DNA of 58,418 bases from Rhizobium sp. (GCA_003527225.1 DPXQ01000072.1:1-58418), one strand, 5' to 3'. Shown: positions 33,501 through 41,486, counted from the stretch's first letter. Numbers and translations are program-made. Notes: a model not told the origin generated them from the sequence alone.

Positions 33501-34047
33501 CGTCGACCGGATTGCACGGGTATTGAACCATCCCGTCCAGCTCTCCTCGAAAAAGGGAAAGGGGACGTCCTTCCGGGTGGTCATGCCGCTCGACCAGTCG
33601 GAGCCGAGCAAGGCTACCGTCTCCGGAATTCAGGTCGCAGACAAGGCGGCGCTTCCACTCAACGGCTTCAGCGTGCTTTGCATCGACAACGAGCCGAATA
33701 TCCTCGAGGGCATGGCGCTCCTGATCTCAGGCTGGGGCTGCAGTGTCGAATGCGCCGGCTCGATCGCCGAACTCGACGAGATCGTTGCGGCGAAGAATGG
33801 CCCGCCGGATCTGATCATCGCGGATTACCATCTCGGGGACGGAAGCGGCATCGGCGCGATCCTCAGACTACGCGCGCTCTATGAGGCTGATATCCCGGCC
33901 CTGCTGATCACCGCCGACAGGACGGCGGAGGTTCGCGCCGAAGCAGAGAAACAGAATATCGGATTACAGCACAAGCCGGTCCGGCCGGCTGCGCTCAGAG
34001 CCTATATCACCCAAGTGTCCGGTGTGAAGCGCACGGCAGCGGAATAA
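30538..34047 (+). CDS. Hybrid sensor kinase: SSS transporter-like domain, PAS, HisKA/HATPase, receiver
   Basis: This 1169-aa membrane protein begins with about 13 hydrophobic segments of the sodium:solute symporter type (residues 1-500), as in CbrA/PutP-like sensors. A PAS domain follows (about 645-760, ending FTDITSQVA), then a coiled coil (QANETLEQRVGERTAEL), a HisKA domain with phospho-acceptor His811 in AAAGHDILQPLNAARL, and a HATPase with Asn925, DSGIGIP (952-958) and GLGLGLS. A C-terminal receiver has Asp1050, phospho-site Asp1096 (IADYHLGDGSG) and Lys1146. The GTG at 30538 follows GAGGAGG closely; an in-frame TTG at 30511 lacks one. No partner regulator gene is adjacent. The input is probably a transported or sensed nutrient. 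Confidence 0.92.
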   Translation: MLPGWTIFASAFAYLLLLFAVASYGDRKSRLFGVPASGRPIVYALSLAVYCTSWTYFGGVGLAAERGLEFTAIYIGPILMFTLGMPIIRRITELAKAEKLTSGADFIAARYGKNPIVGMLVTVISLVGTIPYIALQLKAVSSSVEAMVDPSEYGIGTGNLYFIDLPLLVALSLACFAVIFGTRHTDATEHQDGLILAIAMESVVKLVAFWTLGVYVVFFLFGGPTELWQKASESPAVMEALSHQTPLSRWILLIGLSAFAIIMLPRQFHVTVVENRTPKELRMAGILLPLYLVAINIFVLPAAMGGILTFGGTGNADLYVLSLPLHNEMELVSLITFLGGFSAATAMVIVASVALAIMVSNDIVLPIFLRQKLLARPSHRADFAKTLLHIRRTSIFGVLLLGYIYYRSADNTSGLASIGLLSFASIAQIAPSLFGGLIWRRANARGAILGLSTGFFVWAYLLFLPSFGTGDNAKLASSVLGFLFPGASIFTGPAADPLVNATILSLLLNTAAFVIGTLSRNPKPVERIQSGIFVRRHPRSQFATRGWKTRVSVGDLKTAIARYLGDERMERSFKSYEQAAGRRLPDDSQADMAFIHFSEQLLGTAIGSSSARLVLSLILQKAEDTSADTAWLLDQASEALQYNQDMLQTALSQMDQGIAVFDSTSHLTIWNRRFRSLLNLPEHVGQVGFPLTEIIAILAERGDVPAEEQAQVVRNFQQFDKPFQLVLGGGESIIEVRCNAMPDQGIVATFTDITSQVAADKALKQANETLEQRVGERTAELTRVNRALAEARAAADEANIGKTRFFAAAGHDILQPLNAARLYSSSLVERLGDSDNSPLVRNIDSALESVETILGAVLDISRLDTGAMKPRLASVPLQELLERIETDFQPIAREKNLKLVVMPTSLKVRSDPNLLRRLVQNLVSNAIKYTPSGKVLVGARRKGEDVIIQVTDSGIGIPTSKFRTVFKEFARLDEGVKTASGLGLGLSIVDRIARVLNHPVQLSSKKGKGTSFRVVMPLDQSEPSKATVSGIQVADKAALPLNGFSVLCIDNEPNILEGMALLISGWGCSVECAGSIAELDEIVAAKNGPPDLIIADYHLGDGSGIGAILRLRALYEADIPALLITADRTAEVRAEAEKQNIGLQHKPVRPAALRAYITQVSGVKRTAAE

Positions 34048-34313
34048 AGCCTACTTTGCCGGCGCCCGCACGAACCTTGCCTCGTGGCTTCACTTTGCCG
34101 TGAAACGGGGAAGCGCGGGCGGCCTGAAAAGAGCTTGACTTATGTCAACGCCACGTATGTCACTTCCAACTAAATTAAATTGAGCGTAAAATGAAAAAGG
34201 TTGGCTAATCGCGTTCCTCCGGAACGGGCCACACTGGAATGGGGGGATTTTCCGCGAGACTGCATTCGTGAAGTGAGAAGAATGTTCCGCAACATCGAGG
34301 AGGGCCAGTACAA

Positions 34314-34739
34314 ATGTTCCGACATCCATTACGCTTGATCGCGGTGGGAATAACCTGCTTGAGCATGGTAACGCCAACCATGGCCAAAACAGAGTTTTTG
34401 CCAGCCATAGATCAAAAGGTTACAGGACTCGAGGTAACAGGAGGCGTTCTTCCGACCGCGCCGGCTGCCGCTGCTGAAACCCAATTCCAACTCGCGCAGA
34501 TGCCGCCACCGCCACCGCCATGGTACAGGCCGTCGCCGTCGTACAGACCTCCTCCGCCACCGATTTACAGGTCGTATCCGCCGACCTACAGGCGGCTTCC
34601 GCCACCTCCGCCGGTCTACCGCTTATCTTCCGCGCACGTTCGGTGGTGCATGAATCGCTACCGGTCGTACAATCCGCGGAACGACACCTACTTTGGTTAC
34701 GATGGTCGGTTCCACCGCTGCAACAGTCCGTATCGCTGA
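34314..34739 (+). CDS. Secreted proline-rich BA14K-family protein
   Basis: The 141-aa protein has a signal peptide (predicted cleavage after Ala24, PTMA|KTEF), a proline/tyrosine-rich middle (about residues 63-104, alternating PPPPP runs with YR pairs) and a C-terminal BA14K-type domain with the typical HVRWCMNRYRSYNPR, DTYFGYDG and RCNSPY elements. BA14K is a Brucella immunoreactive, lectin-like protein; homologues are widespread in Rhizobiales, where their function is poorly known. The proline-rich insert is longer than in the Brucella prototype and could span the cell wall. A strong hairpin follows the gene. Confidence 0.82.
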   Translation: MFRHPLRLIAVGITCLSMVTPTMAKTEFLPAIDQKVTGLEVTGGVLPTAPAAAAETQFQLAQMPPPPPPWYRPSPSYRPPPPPIYRSYPPTYRRLPPPPPVYRLSSAHVRWCMNRYRSYNPRNDTYFGYDGRFHRCNSPYR

Positions 34740-34762
34740 GGTGATCATTCAGGCAATACAAG

Positions 34763-34787
34763 CCGCTGCGTCTTGCCGACGCGGCGG
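34763..34787. terminator. Hairpin between convergent BA14K and YiiX-like genes
   Basis: The arms CCGCTGCGTC (34763-34772) and GACGCGGCGG (34778-34787) form a 10-base stem with one T-G wobble and a TTGCC loop. It lies 24 bases after the BA14K stop and just beyond the 3' end of the minus-strand YiiX-like gene. There is no T-run longer than two. Confidence 0.6.
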
Positions 34788-34791
34788 TTCG

Positions 34792-35718
34792 TCATCTGTC
34801 CGCCGCCCGGGCAGTTGTCACCTTGGGCGGAGCCCAGGCAGGTTTCAGATCCTGCGCGAGAACGGATGATCCCAGGGACGCCCAGTCGTCCTTGTTGCTC
34901 CTGTAATATCGGATGAAGGCAAGCCCAGTCCGTCCCCGGATCGTGTTCGCGACGACTTCATCAGGCAGGATCAGGTCGCGGCCGTAAACCTTGCGGACAG
35001 GCAGCCGCAGTTCCGGCATCACGGTGTTGGCAAGCTCGGTGCAGAAAGTGCAGTCCTTCGTCTCCAGATCGAAATAGAAGTCGAATGCCATGCCGAGTCG
35101 GCTATAGAAGCCGACGAGCGCCTCGCGCTTGCGCCGGAGCGAGAGGCTCTTCGGCCTGAGGTGGGCAATTGCGTCGGCGTCAAGCGTCAGTTCCGTTGTC
35201 GAAAGGTGCACCCCCTTCTGGTCTGCCTCAACGAACAGATAACCCTTGCGGATCTCCTCCCTGTGCTTGCGCACCTGCGGATAGTCCCAGATCCCCGCCG
35301 CGCGCAGCTGTTTCTCATTGCCGAGATAGATCGCGACATGGCTAAAGAGACCGGGAATGGTATGGCCGGACATGCGCCCCTTGTTGCTCACTGCGATGAT
35401 GTCGAGAGGTCTCAAAGAGGCAACAATCTCGTTCGTCGCGTCAGGATGGCTGAGCAGCGTGCCGGGCCGCCAGACCATTGCGGCGATCGTTCGCCCGATG
35501 GCCGGCGCAAACGGCTCCAGTAGGGCGACGAGGGGCCGCGGGTATATCTCTGGCCGCTGACAGCAGGTGGCAAGTGGATCGCCGTCCGCCCTGGCCGGAA
35601 CTGCCCGCGCATTGACCTCACCCGGCGAGACTTGGCTGCAGGCCGCGATCAAGGTGAGCAGAAACGCGGAAAGCAGCCGCAAGGCGCTATCGCGAAAGGA
35701 ATGGACTTTCGATTTCAT
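34792..35718 (-). CDS. YiiX/YebB-like NlpC/P60-superfamily hydrolase, putative lipoprotein
   Basis: The 308-aa protein carries a lipoprotein signal with a lipobox ending IAAC (Cys27), so it should be lipid-anchored in the cell envelope. The catalytic region shows the circularly permuted papain-like pattern of the YiiX family: LRPLDIIAVSNKG leading into LFSHVAIYLG (active-site His) and a later DCTFCTELA (active-site Cys). Such enzymes cut peptide, amide or ester bonds in the cell wall or envelope lipids; the actual substrate is unknown. It is monocistronic and convergent with the BA14K gene. Confidence 0.8.
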   Translation of the reverse strand: MKSKVHSFRDSALRLLSAFLLTLIAACSQVSPGEVNARAVPARADGDPLATCCQRPEIYPRPLVALLEPFAPAIGRTIAAMVWRPGTLLSHPDATNEIVASLRPLDIIAVSNKGRMSGHTIPGLFSHVAIYLGNEKQLRAAGIWDYPQVRKHREEIRKGYLFVEADQKGVHLSTTELTLDADAIAHLRPKSLSLRRKREALVGFYSRLGMAFDFYFDLETKDCTFCTELANTVMPELRLPVRKVYGRDLILPDEVVANTIRGRTGLAFIRYYRSNKDDWASLGSSVLAQDLKPAWAPPKVTTARAADR

Positions 35719-35970
35719 TAACGACCCGCAACAGGAAACCGCCCTCGGACAGACATTTCTTCGAAAGCAATGTCAATCAAGAGAGCGTATCCTTGATTTC
35801 CGCTGGTTCCGATCTTTCATCGGAGACATCGGCGCCCCGATCTCATTCTTAGTTTAGACTTCTCTATTGTGGGGAGCGGGATAAATCAATCAGCTGCCTC
35901 CAGCTTTCGGCCGGCGTTTGCACATGGTGCCGGGCCTGAATCACGAACGCAGATCGTTTGCAGCAGGGGG

Positions 35971-37458
35971 TTACCAGGACTTGAGCGCGCGCAGTGTCGG
36001 CGTCTTCTTCAGGATGTGTTCATCCATCCGAGCCAGGAGACGATCCAGCAGTTCGACCGCCTGCTCGATCGCGGGGCCCTTGTTGAGCATGACGCATTCT
36101 GCGCGCGCGGCCATTGCGGCATCAGTCATTTCGCCACGGGTCGGGATACCCTCGCGCACCAGATCCTCCAGAACCTGCGTCGCCCACACGACCGGTACGG
36201 AAGCCGCCTCGCAGATCCAGAGGATTTCCTCCTGCATTTCCGCCAGACGCTCGAAGCCGATTTCTGCGGCCAGATCGCCACGGGCGATCATGATGCCGAA
36301 GGGGCCCCGCCGGCGCGCGCGGGCAATCAGCGCCGGAAGGTTGCGCAGGGCCTCTGGCTGTTCGATCTTGGCGATCAGGCCGAATTGGCGTTCGTGCGCA
36401 CCACGCAACAGCAGGGCCTCATCGAGGAGATCGATATCCTCCGGGCGGCTGACGAACGAGTAGCCGATCATGTCGGCGCATTCGATGGCCGTTGCCAGAT
36501 CCGTTTCGTCCTTGGCGGTCAGAGGCGAAAGCCCGAGAGCCGTATCGGGCAGATTGATGCCCTTTTCAGGCTTCAACTTCGTTCCCGCTGCCTTGGTCCT
36601 TTTCACCAATACGACGGCTTCTCCCTCCGCGACGCTTTCGACCACGCCTTCGAGCTTGCCGTCGTCATAACGTACCCGGTCGCCGACGGTGAGACGCGTG
36701 ACCATTTCCGGCAATGACACGCCTGCGGAAAAAGCGACCTCGGCGCATGTGCGCGGCGTGCCGGAGGCGACGAGCCGAACCCGGTCGCCGGAATGAAGCC
36801 GGGCCTTGCTCTCCGGAAGCGCTACCGCGGCGGTGCGGATCTTCGGCCCGGCGATATCCATCAATACTTTCAGGTCGCGACCCAAGGAGCGGCCGGCGGC
36901 GCGGACATTGGCTGCCATCGCGCGCCAGGCATCCGCACCGTCATGGGCGCAGTTGATGCGCGCGACATCCATCCCGGCTCGCGCGAGAGCGAGGACGAAA
37001 TCTGGCTGTTCCGCCGCTTCGCTCGGCAGTGTCACCATTATCCGGGTTCGCCGGTTCTGTCTCGGCGCTCCGAACACCGAGTCAGCCGCGTCGACGAGGC
37101 GGACTTCGCCGGAAAAGAAATCGGTCTCGCCGGGCGCTGCGACCGGGCTCTCGCGCCGTGCGAGCGCCGCCAGAGCAACGATTACGGCATCGAGCGTCGG
37201 TAGCACCCGGCTTTCCAGACGGCCCAGCGAGGAAAGACCGAGACACATCAACCGGCGCTGGAGCGGACGCAGGTCGTGATGGCGCAAGACGAGATAGTGG
37301 GCGAGATTGGCAAGCGCCGGATCGGCCGCGACCACATCCGTCCCGAAATGTTCGATCAGCGGTGCGGCGGCCTCCACGACGGCGGCGCGCAGGGCCAGGA
37401 CTTCATCCATCAGGACGGAAGCACCGGACACTTCTGAAGGAAAATCCTGTGTGTTCAT
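35971..37458 (-). CDS. Atypical pyruvate kinase with N-terminal extension and no C-terminal domain
   Basis: The 495-aa protein has a helical N-terminal extension (about residues 1-133), then the pyruvate kinase barrel with an inserted B domain (about 210-290), and stops without the usual regulatory C domain. Catalytic residues are kept: Lys364 and Glu366 (IAKIEQ), Arg393-Gly-Asp395 (ARGDLAAEI) and Thr427 (WATQVLE). The cation site differs: the usual Asn-Phe-Ser is Asn169-Cys-Ala171, and the usual GPEIRT is GPKIRT with Lys206 (MDIAGPKIRT). Lys at that position is reported to make pyruvate kinases potassium-independent. The MLSGETA segment is MLNKGP (457-462). Activity as pyruvate kinase is likely but not certain. 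Confidence 0.82.
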   Translation of the reverse strand: MNTQDFPSEVSGASVLMDEVLALRAAVVEAAAPLIEHFGTDVVAADPALANLAHYLVLRHHDLRPLQRRLMCLGLSSLGRLESRVLPTLDAVIVALAALARRESPVAAPGETDFFSGEVRLVDAADSVFGAPRQNRRTRIMVTLPSEAAEQPDFVLALARAGMDVARINCAHDGADAWRAMAANVRAAGRSLGRDLKVLMDIAGPKIRTAAVALPESKARLHSGDRVRLVASGTPRTCAEVAFSAGVSLPEMVTRLTVGDRVRYDDGKLEGVVESVAEGEAVVLVKRTKAAGTKLKPEKGINLPDTALGLSPLTAKDETDLATAIECADMIGYSFVSRPEDIDLLDEALLLRGAHERQFGLIAKIEQPEALRNLPALIARARRRGPFGIMIARGDLAAEIGFERLAEMQEEILWICEAASVPVVWATQVLEDLVREGIPTRGEMTDAAMAARAECVMLNKGPAIEQAVELLDRLLARMDEHILKKTPTLRALKSW

Positions 37459-37724
37459 CGCAATCTCCCGGAACCGCTAGCCGATGCTGTTCGCGATCTC
37501 CGCGACCAAGCCGGAAACCGGAAGGAACGAGGTTTCGCAGACGGATATCCGTTAGAAAAAAATTATAGCACAAACATAACGGACGAGTGACAGAGGCCTC
37601 CGACGACGGGAGCAGGCCATGCAATGGACATCATTGCGCGTTGTCCCCAACCCTTGCGAGCACTACATTACCGGACTGTAGCCGACGTAGCGCACGATCG
37701 CACGACTCTTGAGTGGAGACCGAA

Positions 37725-38045
37725 ATGGCCAACAGGAAAATCTACGAGGCATTGGTGGAAGGTGCTACCGCCGGGCTCGTGGGTGACGACCTCTTCGGAT
37801 ATGTCCACGCCCGGCACCCGAAGACCACCAGCCGGAAGATCGTGCGCGCGGCATTGCTGTCGCTGAGCGATCCCGCACTCTCGGACCGCAACATCCTGCA
37901 CACCATCTTCGCGCTCGCCATCAAGCATCGGCTCAAGGAATTGCAGAACGGAGATTCCGCCGAGCAAGACGAAGAGGACGAAGAAACGCCCGATCACGAC
38001 GAACGCATCGCCGCGGCCGCCCGAACGGCTCGCCAGTCTTCCTGA
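37725..38045 (+). CDS. Small acidic-tailed protein, 106 aa, unknown function
   Basis: The ATG at 37725 has GGAG 6 bases upstream; an in-frame GTG at 37713 is less likely. Residues 1-75 form a predicted helical domain (KIVRAALLSLSDPALSDRNI, HTIFALAIKHRLKEL) and residues 80-106 are strongly acidic (SAEQDEEDEETPDHDE). I do not recognise the family. It reads like a small soluble regulator or DNA-mimic-type protein, but no function is claimed. It stands alone between pyruvate kinase and the metallophosphoesterase. Confidence 0.65.
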   Translation: MANRKIYEALVEGATAGLVGDDLFGYVHARHPKTTSRKIVRAALLSLSDPALSDRNILHTIFALAIKHRLKELQNGDSAEQDEEDEETPDHDERIAAAARTARQSS

Positions 38046-38154
38046 CCTCGATCCGGGGTCTCCCGCCCGTCAACTCCCCTTTCTCCCCCCCCAATAGCGC
38101 TTGGGGAAATTTGTCCGTAGATTGCATGCAAGCATCTCGAGCCAGGGAGGGGCC

Positions 38155-38895
38155 ATGCAGATAGCCTTTTTATCGGACATCCATGCCAACCGCGAGGCGT
38201 TCGAAGCAGCGCTCGCTGCGGCCGCGATCCAGGGCGCCGAGCGCCTTGTCATTCTCGGCGACATCGTCGGTTATGGCGGGGATCCGGTGTGGTGCCTGCG
38301 CAAAACCATGGCTCTGGCCGAAGAGGGTGCAGTCGTCATACGCGGCAATCACGATCAGGCGGTCATCGACCCGTCCGTCTCCATGAACGAGGCCGCAAGG
38401 GCGGCGATCGACTGGACGCGAGCGCAATTGTCCGCGGACGAGAAATCGTTCCTCGCCACCCTCCCGCTGCAGGTGGAGGATGACGACAGGCTCTATGTCC
38501 ATGCCGATGCCTCCTCGCCGCAGCGCTTTCACTATGTCACCGATGCCGGTGCGGCGAGCGTCCATTTTTCCGCCTGCCGCGCTCGCCTGAGCTTTTGCGG
38601 TCATGTTCATTGCCCCGCGCTCTATGCCCTCGCGCCGAGCGGCAAAGTGACGGGCTTTACGCCGAATTCGCCGACAGGGATTCCGCTTCTTCCCCAGTGG
38701 CGCTGGCTCGCCGTCATGGGCGCGGTCGGCCAGCCGCGCGATGGCGATCCGGCTGCTGCCTTCGCCATCCTCGACACCACGACCGGTGAACTCGAATACC
38801 ACCGCACCGGATACGACATCGAAAAGGCAGCCGCCCGGATTCGTACCGCAGGTCTTCCCGAGACGCTGGCCACACGGCTTTTCAGGGGAAGGTGA
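38155..38895 (+). CDS. Calcineurin-like metallophosphoesterase
   Basis: The 246-aa enzyme has the full metallophosphoesterase motif set: SDIHANREAF (residues 6-15), GDIVGYGGDP, GNHDQAV, YVHADASS and CGHVHCPAL. It belongs to the YfcE/Icc-like single-domain group and would cleave phosphomono- or diesters with two bound metals; the substrate is unknown. GGGAGGGG precedes the ATG at 38155; an in-frame TTG at 38101 is rejected. Its TGA overlaps a GTG that opens the universal-stress-protein fragment described next, which suggests the two were once a translationally coupled pair. Confidence 0.85.
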   Translation: MQIAFLSDIHANREAFEAALAAAAIQGAERLVILGDIVGYGGDPVWCLRKTMALAEEGAVVIRGNHDQAVIDPSVSMNEAARAAIDWTRAQLSADEKSFLATLPLQVEDDDRLYVHADASSPQRFHYVTDAGAASVHFSACRARLSFCGHVHCPALYALAPSGKVTGFTPNSPTGIPLLPQWRWLAVMGAVGQPRDGDPAAAFAILDTTTGELEYHRTGYDIEKAAARIRTAGLPETLATRLFRGR

Positions 38896-39047
38896 CCGTC
38901 CGCGCCCAAGACATCGCTCCAAATCGGCAGCGTGATCGACTTGGGGAAGTCTCGCAGGCGCATGCAATCCTCGGCTACGCCCACGAAAATTCCGTCGACC
39001 ACATCGTCATGGGCCCGCGCCAATTGCGCGATGCCCTCAGAGCCTGA
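38892..39047 (+). pseudogene. Remnant of a universal stress protein (UspA) C terminus
   Basis: A 51-codon frame starts with GTG overlapping the metallophosphoesterase stop (GTGA, 38892-38895) and ends at TGA 39045. Its translation contains AILGYAHENSVDHIVMGPR, which matches the late alpha/beta unit and ATP-binding GxR of UspA domains (typically IVxYAxxxxVDxIVMGxR). The following conserved GS(V/T) segment and the first two-thirds of the domain are missing. The frame also overlaps the 3' end of the GH32 gene by 11 bases. It is best read as a deletion remnant of a Usp gene or of a Usp-containing fusion. Confidence 0.65.
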
Positions 39048-40746
39048 GCGCCCAGATGGTGGCGTAGCTGATGTCGGCCGTGCCTTCCACGAGGCGCGCG
39101 GAGCGAACCGGTTCGAAACCGTCGATGCGCTTGGTGCCGGTGAAACGGCCGTGATCGGCGAAGACCTCGATCGAGCCGTAGTCGAGGAAGATGCGCAGCC
39201 GTTTGGCTCTGGCCCCCGGCGCGATGTAGCGCGGCGATGTCTTGCCTTCGATTTCGTGCCGGATCCAGAGACCCGTCTCGTCCTGCACCACGCCGAGACG
39301 GACACCCGGATGATCAAACCGGAGATCGAAACGAGCTCCGGGGTCCCTCAGTTCGAAAAGGATTTCCACCGCCCCGTTGAGAAAGGTGACGACCTCTCCG
39401 GCAGCCAGCCGCGTGCGGTCGAGAATATGGCTCCGCAGGCTCTCCGCAGCGCCGATCGGCGGGGTCAGAAGGGTCCCTTCCGACAGCCTGAGGGTGCGCG
39501 GCAGGGTCATGGCCGTCGGAAAATCGATTGCGGTTCCCGCGTCCGCCCAATTCGCAAGCCAACCCACCCCCACCGGCGTGTCTCCGTCCAGGAACGCCTG
39601 GAAAGCATAATTATCGGTTCCGAAATCGAGTTCCTGCTCGAACTCCCGGGCAAAACCCTTGCCATCGAACCACCCGACCTCGGCCATGGTCAGGTTCCTG
39701 CGTCCGGTGGCCATGTCCTCGCTGTTCATCAGGCCGTAGATCAGAACCCACCGCGTGGCCGGATCAGTGGCCGCGCCATCGAGCGGCAGCATGCAGGGGC
39801 ATTCGATCGCCGTCGTCGAGTATCGTTTCTCGACCAGCAGCTTGCCAAGATAAACCCAGCCACCGGCCGCCGTCATATCCTCCGTTTCGTAGAGCAGGAT
39901 GACGCCGCCCTCGGCGCTCTGGCTGCCGAGCAGCATCTTCCACAAGCCATCCGGTCCCCTGAACACGTACGGATCGCGGAAATCGCGCGTCAGCCCCTCG
40001 CCTGCCGGCCGTCGCGGCAGGATCACTTCCGCCTGGCCCGCGCTGAAGAGGTCGGCGGAGGTCGCTGTCATCTGGATTTCTTCCTCCGGCTCCCTGCCCT
40101 TCTCCTGCTCGGTGAAGAAGACGCGGATGCCAGGGCCATTTGGCAGCGGAATGGCGGAACCGGAGAATGCGCCGCCGCGCCTGTCCGGCCGGACACGCAA
40201 ATCCTCGGAGGGAAAGAGGAAGATCGGCAAGTGCCGCCAGCGCAGATAGTCCGAGGATACGGCATGGCCCCAATGCATGTTGTTCCACCTGAGCCCATGG
40301 GAATAATGCTGATAGAAGAGATGCGGGCGCCCGCCGAAGCGGCCAAGACCGTTGGGATCGTTCATCCAGCCGAAGGGCGGGCGGAAATGGTAGCTTGCGG
40401 GCAGATCGGGAGGGGCGTTGGCGGGATTGGTGTGCATCACGGTGATGCCGGTCTCGAGCACCTCGGCGGGCATGAACCAATATGCCACCGAAACCGAAGT
40501 GACGTCGCTGTCATAGGACAGTTCCACCTTGCCGCCACCGAAGACATGGTAGATGCGGAGAGCATATTCCTCGGTATTGGCGGCAATGACCTCGCCGAAT
40601 TTGCCATTGTCGTTCGAAAGGGACACCGCGCCCGGAATGCCCGGAACCATCGCCTTCAGCCAGATATGCCAGGTAGCGTTGACCGGAAGATCGGCATGAA
40701 TGACGCGCACGGTCGTTTTCTGCGGGGTACCTGTGACTTCGTCCAT
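39037..40746 (-). CDS. Glycoside hydrolase family 32 protein (beta-fructosidase type)
   Basis: The 569-aa protein is a GH32 enzyme, expected to release fructose from sucrose, levan or inulin-type substrates. The five-blade propeller has the nucleophile Asp130 in FGWMNDPNG (125-133), Asp258 in RDFRDPYVF and the acid/base Glu315 in ECPCML. The C-terminal beta-sandwich contains SIEVFADHGRF. About 105 residues precede the catalytic domain and form an extra beta-rich domain (YALRIYHVFGGGKVELSYDSD) not usual in sucrose-6-phosphate hydrolases. No signal peptide is seen. The ATG at 40746 has AAGGA 9 bases upstream. Confidence 0.88.
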   Translation of the reverse strand: MDEVTGTPQKTTVRVIHADLPVNATWHIWLKAMVPGIPGAVSLSNDNGKFGEVIAANTEEYALRIYHVFGGGKVELSYDSDVTSVSVAYWFMPAEVLETGITVMHTNPANAPPDLPASYHFRPPFGWMNDPNGLGRFGGRPHLFYQHYSHGLRWNNMHWGHAVSSDYLRWRHLPIFLFPSEDLRVRPDRRGGAFSGSAIPLPNGPGIRVFFTEQEKGREPEEEIQMTATSADLFSAGQAEVILPRRPAGEGLTRDFRDPYVFRGPDGLWKMLLGSQSAEGGVILLYETEDMTAAGGWVYLGKLLVEKRYSTTAIECPCMLPLDGAATDPATRWVLIYGLMNSEDMATGRRNLTMAEVGWFDGKGFAREFEQELDFGTDNYAFQAFLDGDTPVGVGWLANWADAGTAIDFPTAMTLPRTLRLSEGTLLTPPIGAAESLRSHILDRTRLAAGEVVTFLNGAVEILFELRDPGARFDLRFDHPGVRLGVVQDETGLWIRHEIEGKTSPRYIAPGARAKRLRIFLDYGSIEVFADHGRFTGTKRIDGFEPVRSARLVEGTADISYATIWALRL

Positions 40747-40866
40747 GGCCATTCTTCCTTTCCAACAGGAACAAAGCCTAGGGCGGATAACGGCCAAGTA
40801 AAGGCGCGAGGGGACGTTTTAGCGGATTCGGCGCGGACACTGCCGACGCCGGCATGTCGCAAGGCA

Positions 40867-40893
40867 TAAAAAAAGGCCGGGCAAACCCGACCT
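40867..40893 (-). terminator. Intrinsic terminator of the cold-shock gene
   Basis: On the minus strand the stem AGGTCGGG/CCCGGCCT (8 pairs, one wobble) with a TTTG loop is followed by a run of seven T. It lies 61 bases after the csp stop and is a textbook intrinsic terminator. Confidence 0.88.
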
Positions 40894-40954
40894 TCCCTTA
40901 CTCTCTACAGACCGTGCCGGTACATCCGTGGTCACGTTCCGGAGAAGATTTGTA

Positions 40955-41164
40955 TTACATAGCCTGAAGGCGGTCTGCCGACATCTTGCCCGACTTGTTG
41001 TCGCGCACGAGTTCGTAGGACAGCTTCTGGCCGTCCTTGAGGTCACGCATGCCAGCGCGCTCAACGGCGGAGATGTGAACGAAAACGTCCGTTGCGCCGT
41101 CGTCCGGCTGAATGAAGCCGAAGCCCTTGGTTGCGTTAAACCACTTTACGGTACCTGTGCTCAT
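40955..41164 (-). CDS. cspA: Cold-shock protein (CspA family)
   Basis: This 69-aa single cold-shock domain binds single-stranded RNA and DNA. RNP1 is KGFGFIQP and RNP2 is VFVHISAVE; the N terminus [17 protein letters not shown] is canonical. The ATG at 41164 has an AAAGGA ribosome-binding site 8 bases upstream, so the longer frame to 41446 is untranslated leader. The gene has a strong terminator and a long non-coding upstream region, as is usual for csp genes. Rhizobia carry several csp paralogues, so the symbol is generic. Confidence 0.95.
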   Translation of the reverse strand: MSTGTVKWFNATKGFGFIQPDDGATDVFVHISAVERAGMRDLKDGQKLSYELVRDNKSGKMSADRLQAM

Positions 41165-41486
41165 GACGATATCCTTTTTCAATCGCATATAGAAGTGTGC
41201 AGCGCGGGAAGAACCCGAACCGCGGTGGAGTAGACCGATTTTGAAGGAAAGTTCGCCAGGAACGGCGCATTGGCCATAACAAAGCTCATCTAGCAAGATC
41301 GATAGTTGGACAGTACGCGGCAATTGTGTCCGTGGCAAGGCGCAAACAACGAAAAGTGGAATCGCGCCGATTCCCGGCCGGCACCTTCCCCCGGCTTCGA
41401 CACGCCAAGGAGGGGAGAGGCCGGGCCGTGACGTTTGCGCCTTCATCGGCTAGTCTCCGCCTCCCGACCACAGACGGAGTATTCTC
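41165..41486. other. Divergent intergenic region with csp leader and lrgA promoter
   Basis: This 322-base gap separates cspA (minus) from the lrgA-like gene (plus). The cspA side probably encodes a long 5' leader, the usual place of cold-shock RNA thermoswitches, but I cannot assign a specific fold or promoter by eye. The plus side ends in a CGGAG ribosome-binding site 7 bases before the ATG at 41487. The frames running through it look like chance readings. Confidence 0.45.

Noticed and set aside
38932..40869. 645-codon open frame on the plus strand opposite the GH32 gene
   Set aside because: It is antisense to a gene with complete GH32 motifs; its translation has no family features and is Arg/Ala/Gly-rich, as is usual for shadow frames in GC-rich DNA.
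41165..41446. N-terminal extension of the cold-shock protein
   Set aside because: Canonical CspA proteins start at MSTGTVKWF; a strong ribosome-binding site precedes that ATG, and the upstream frame is untranslated leader.
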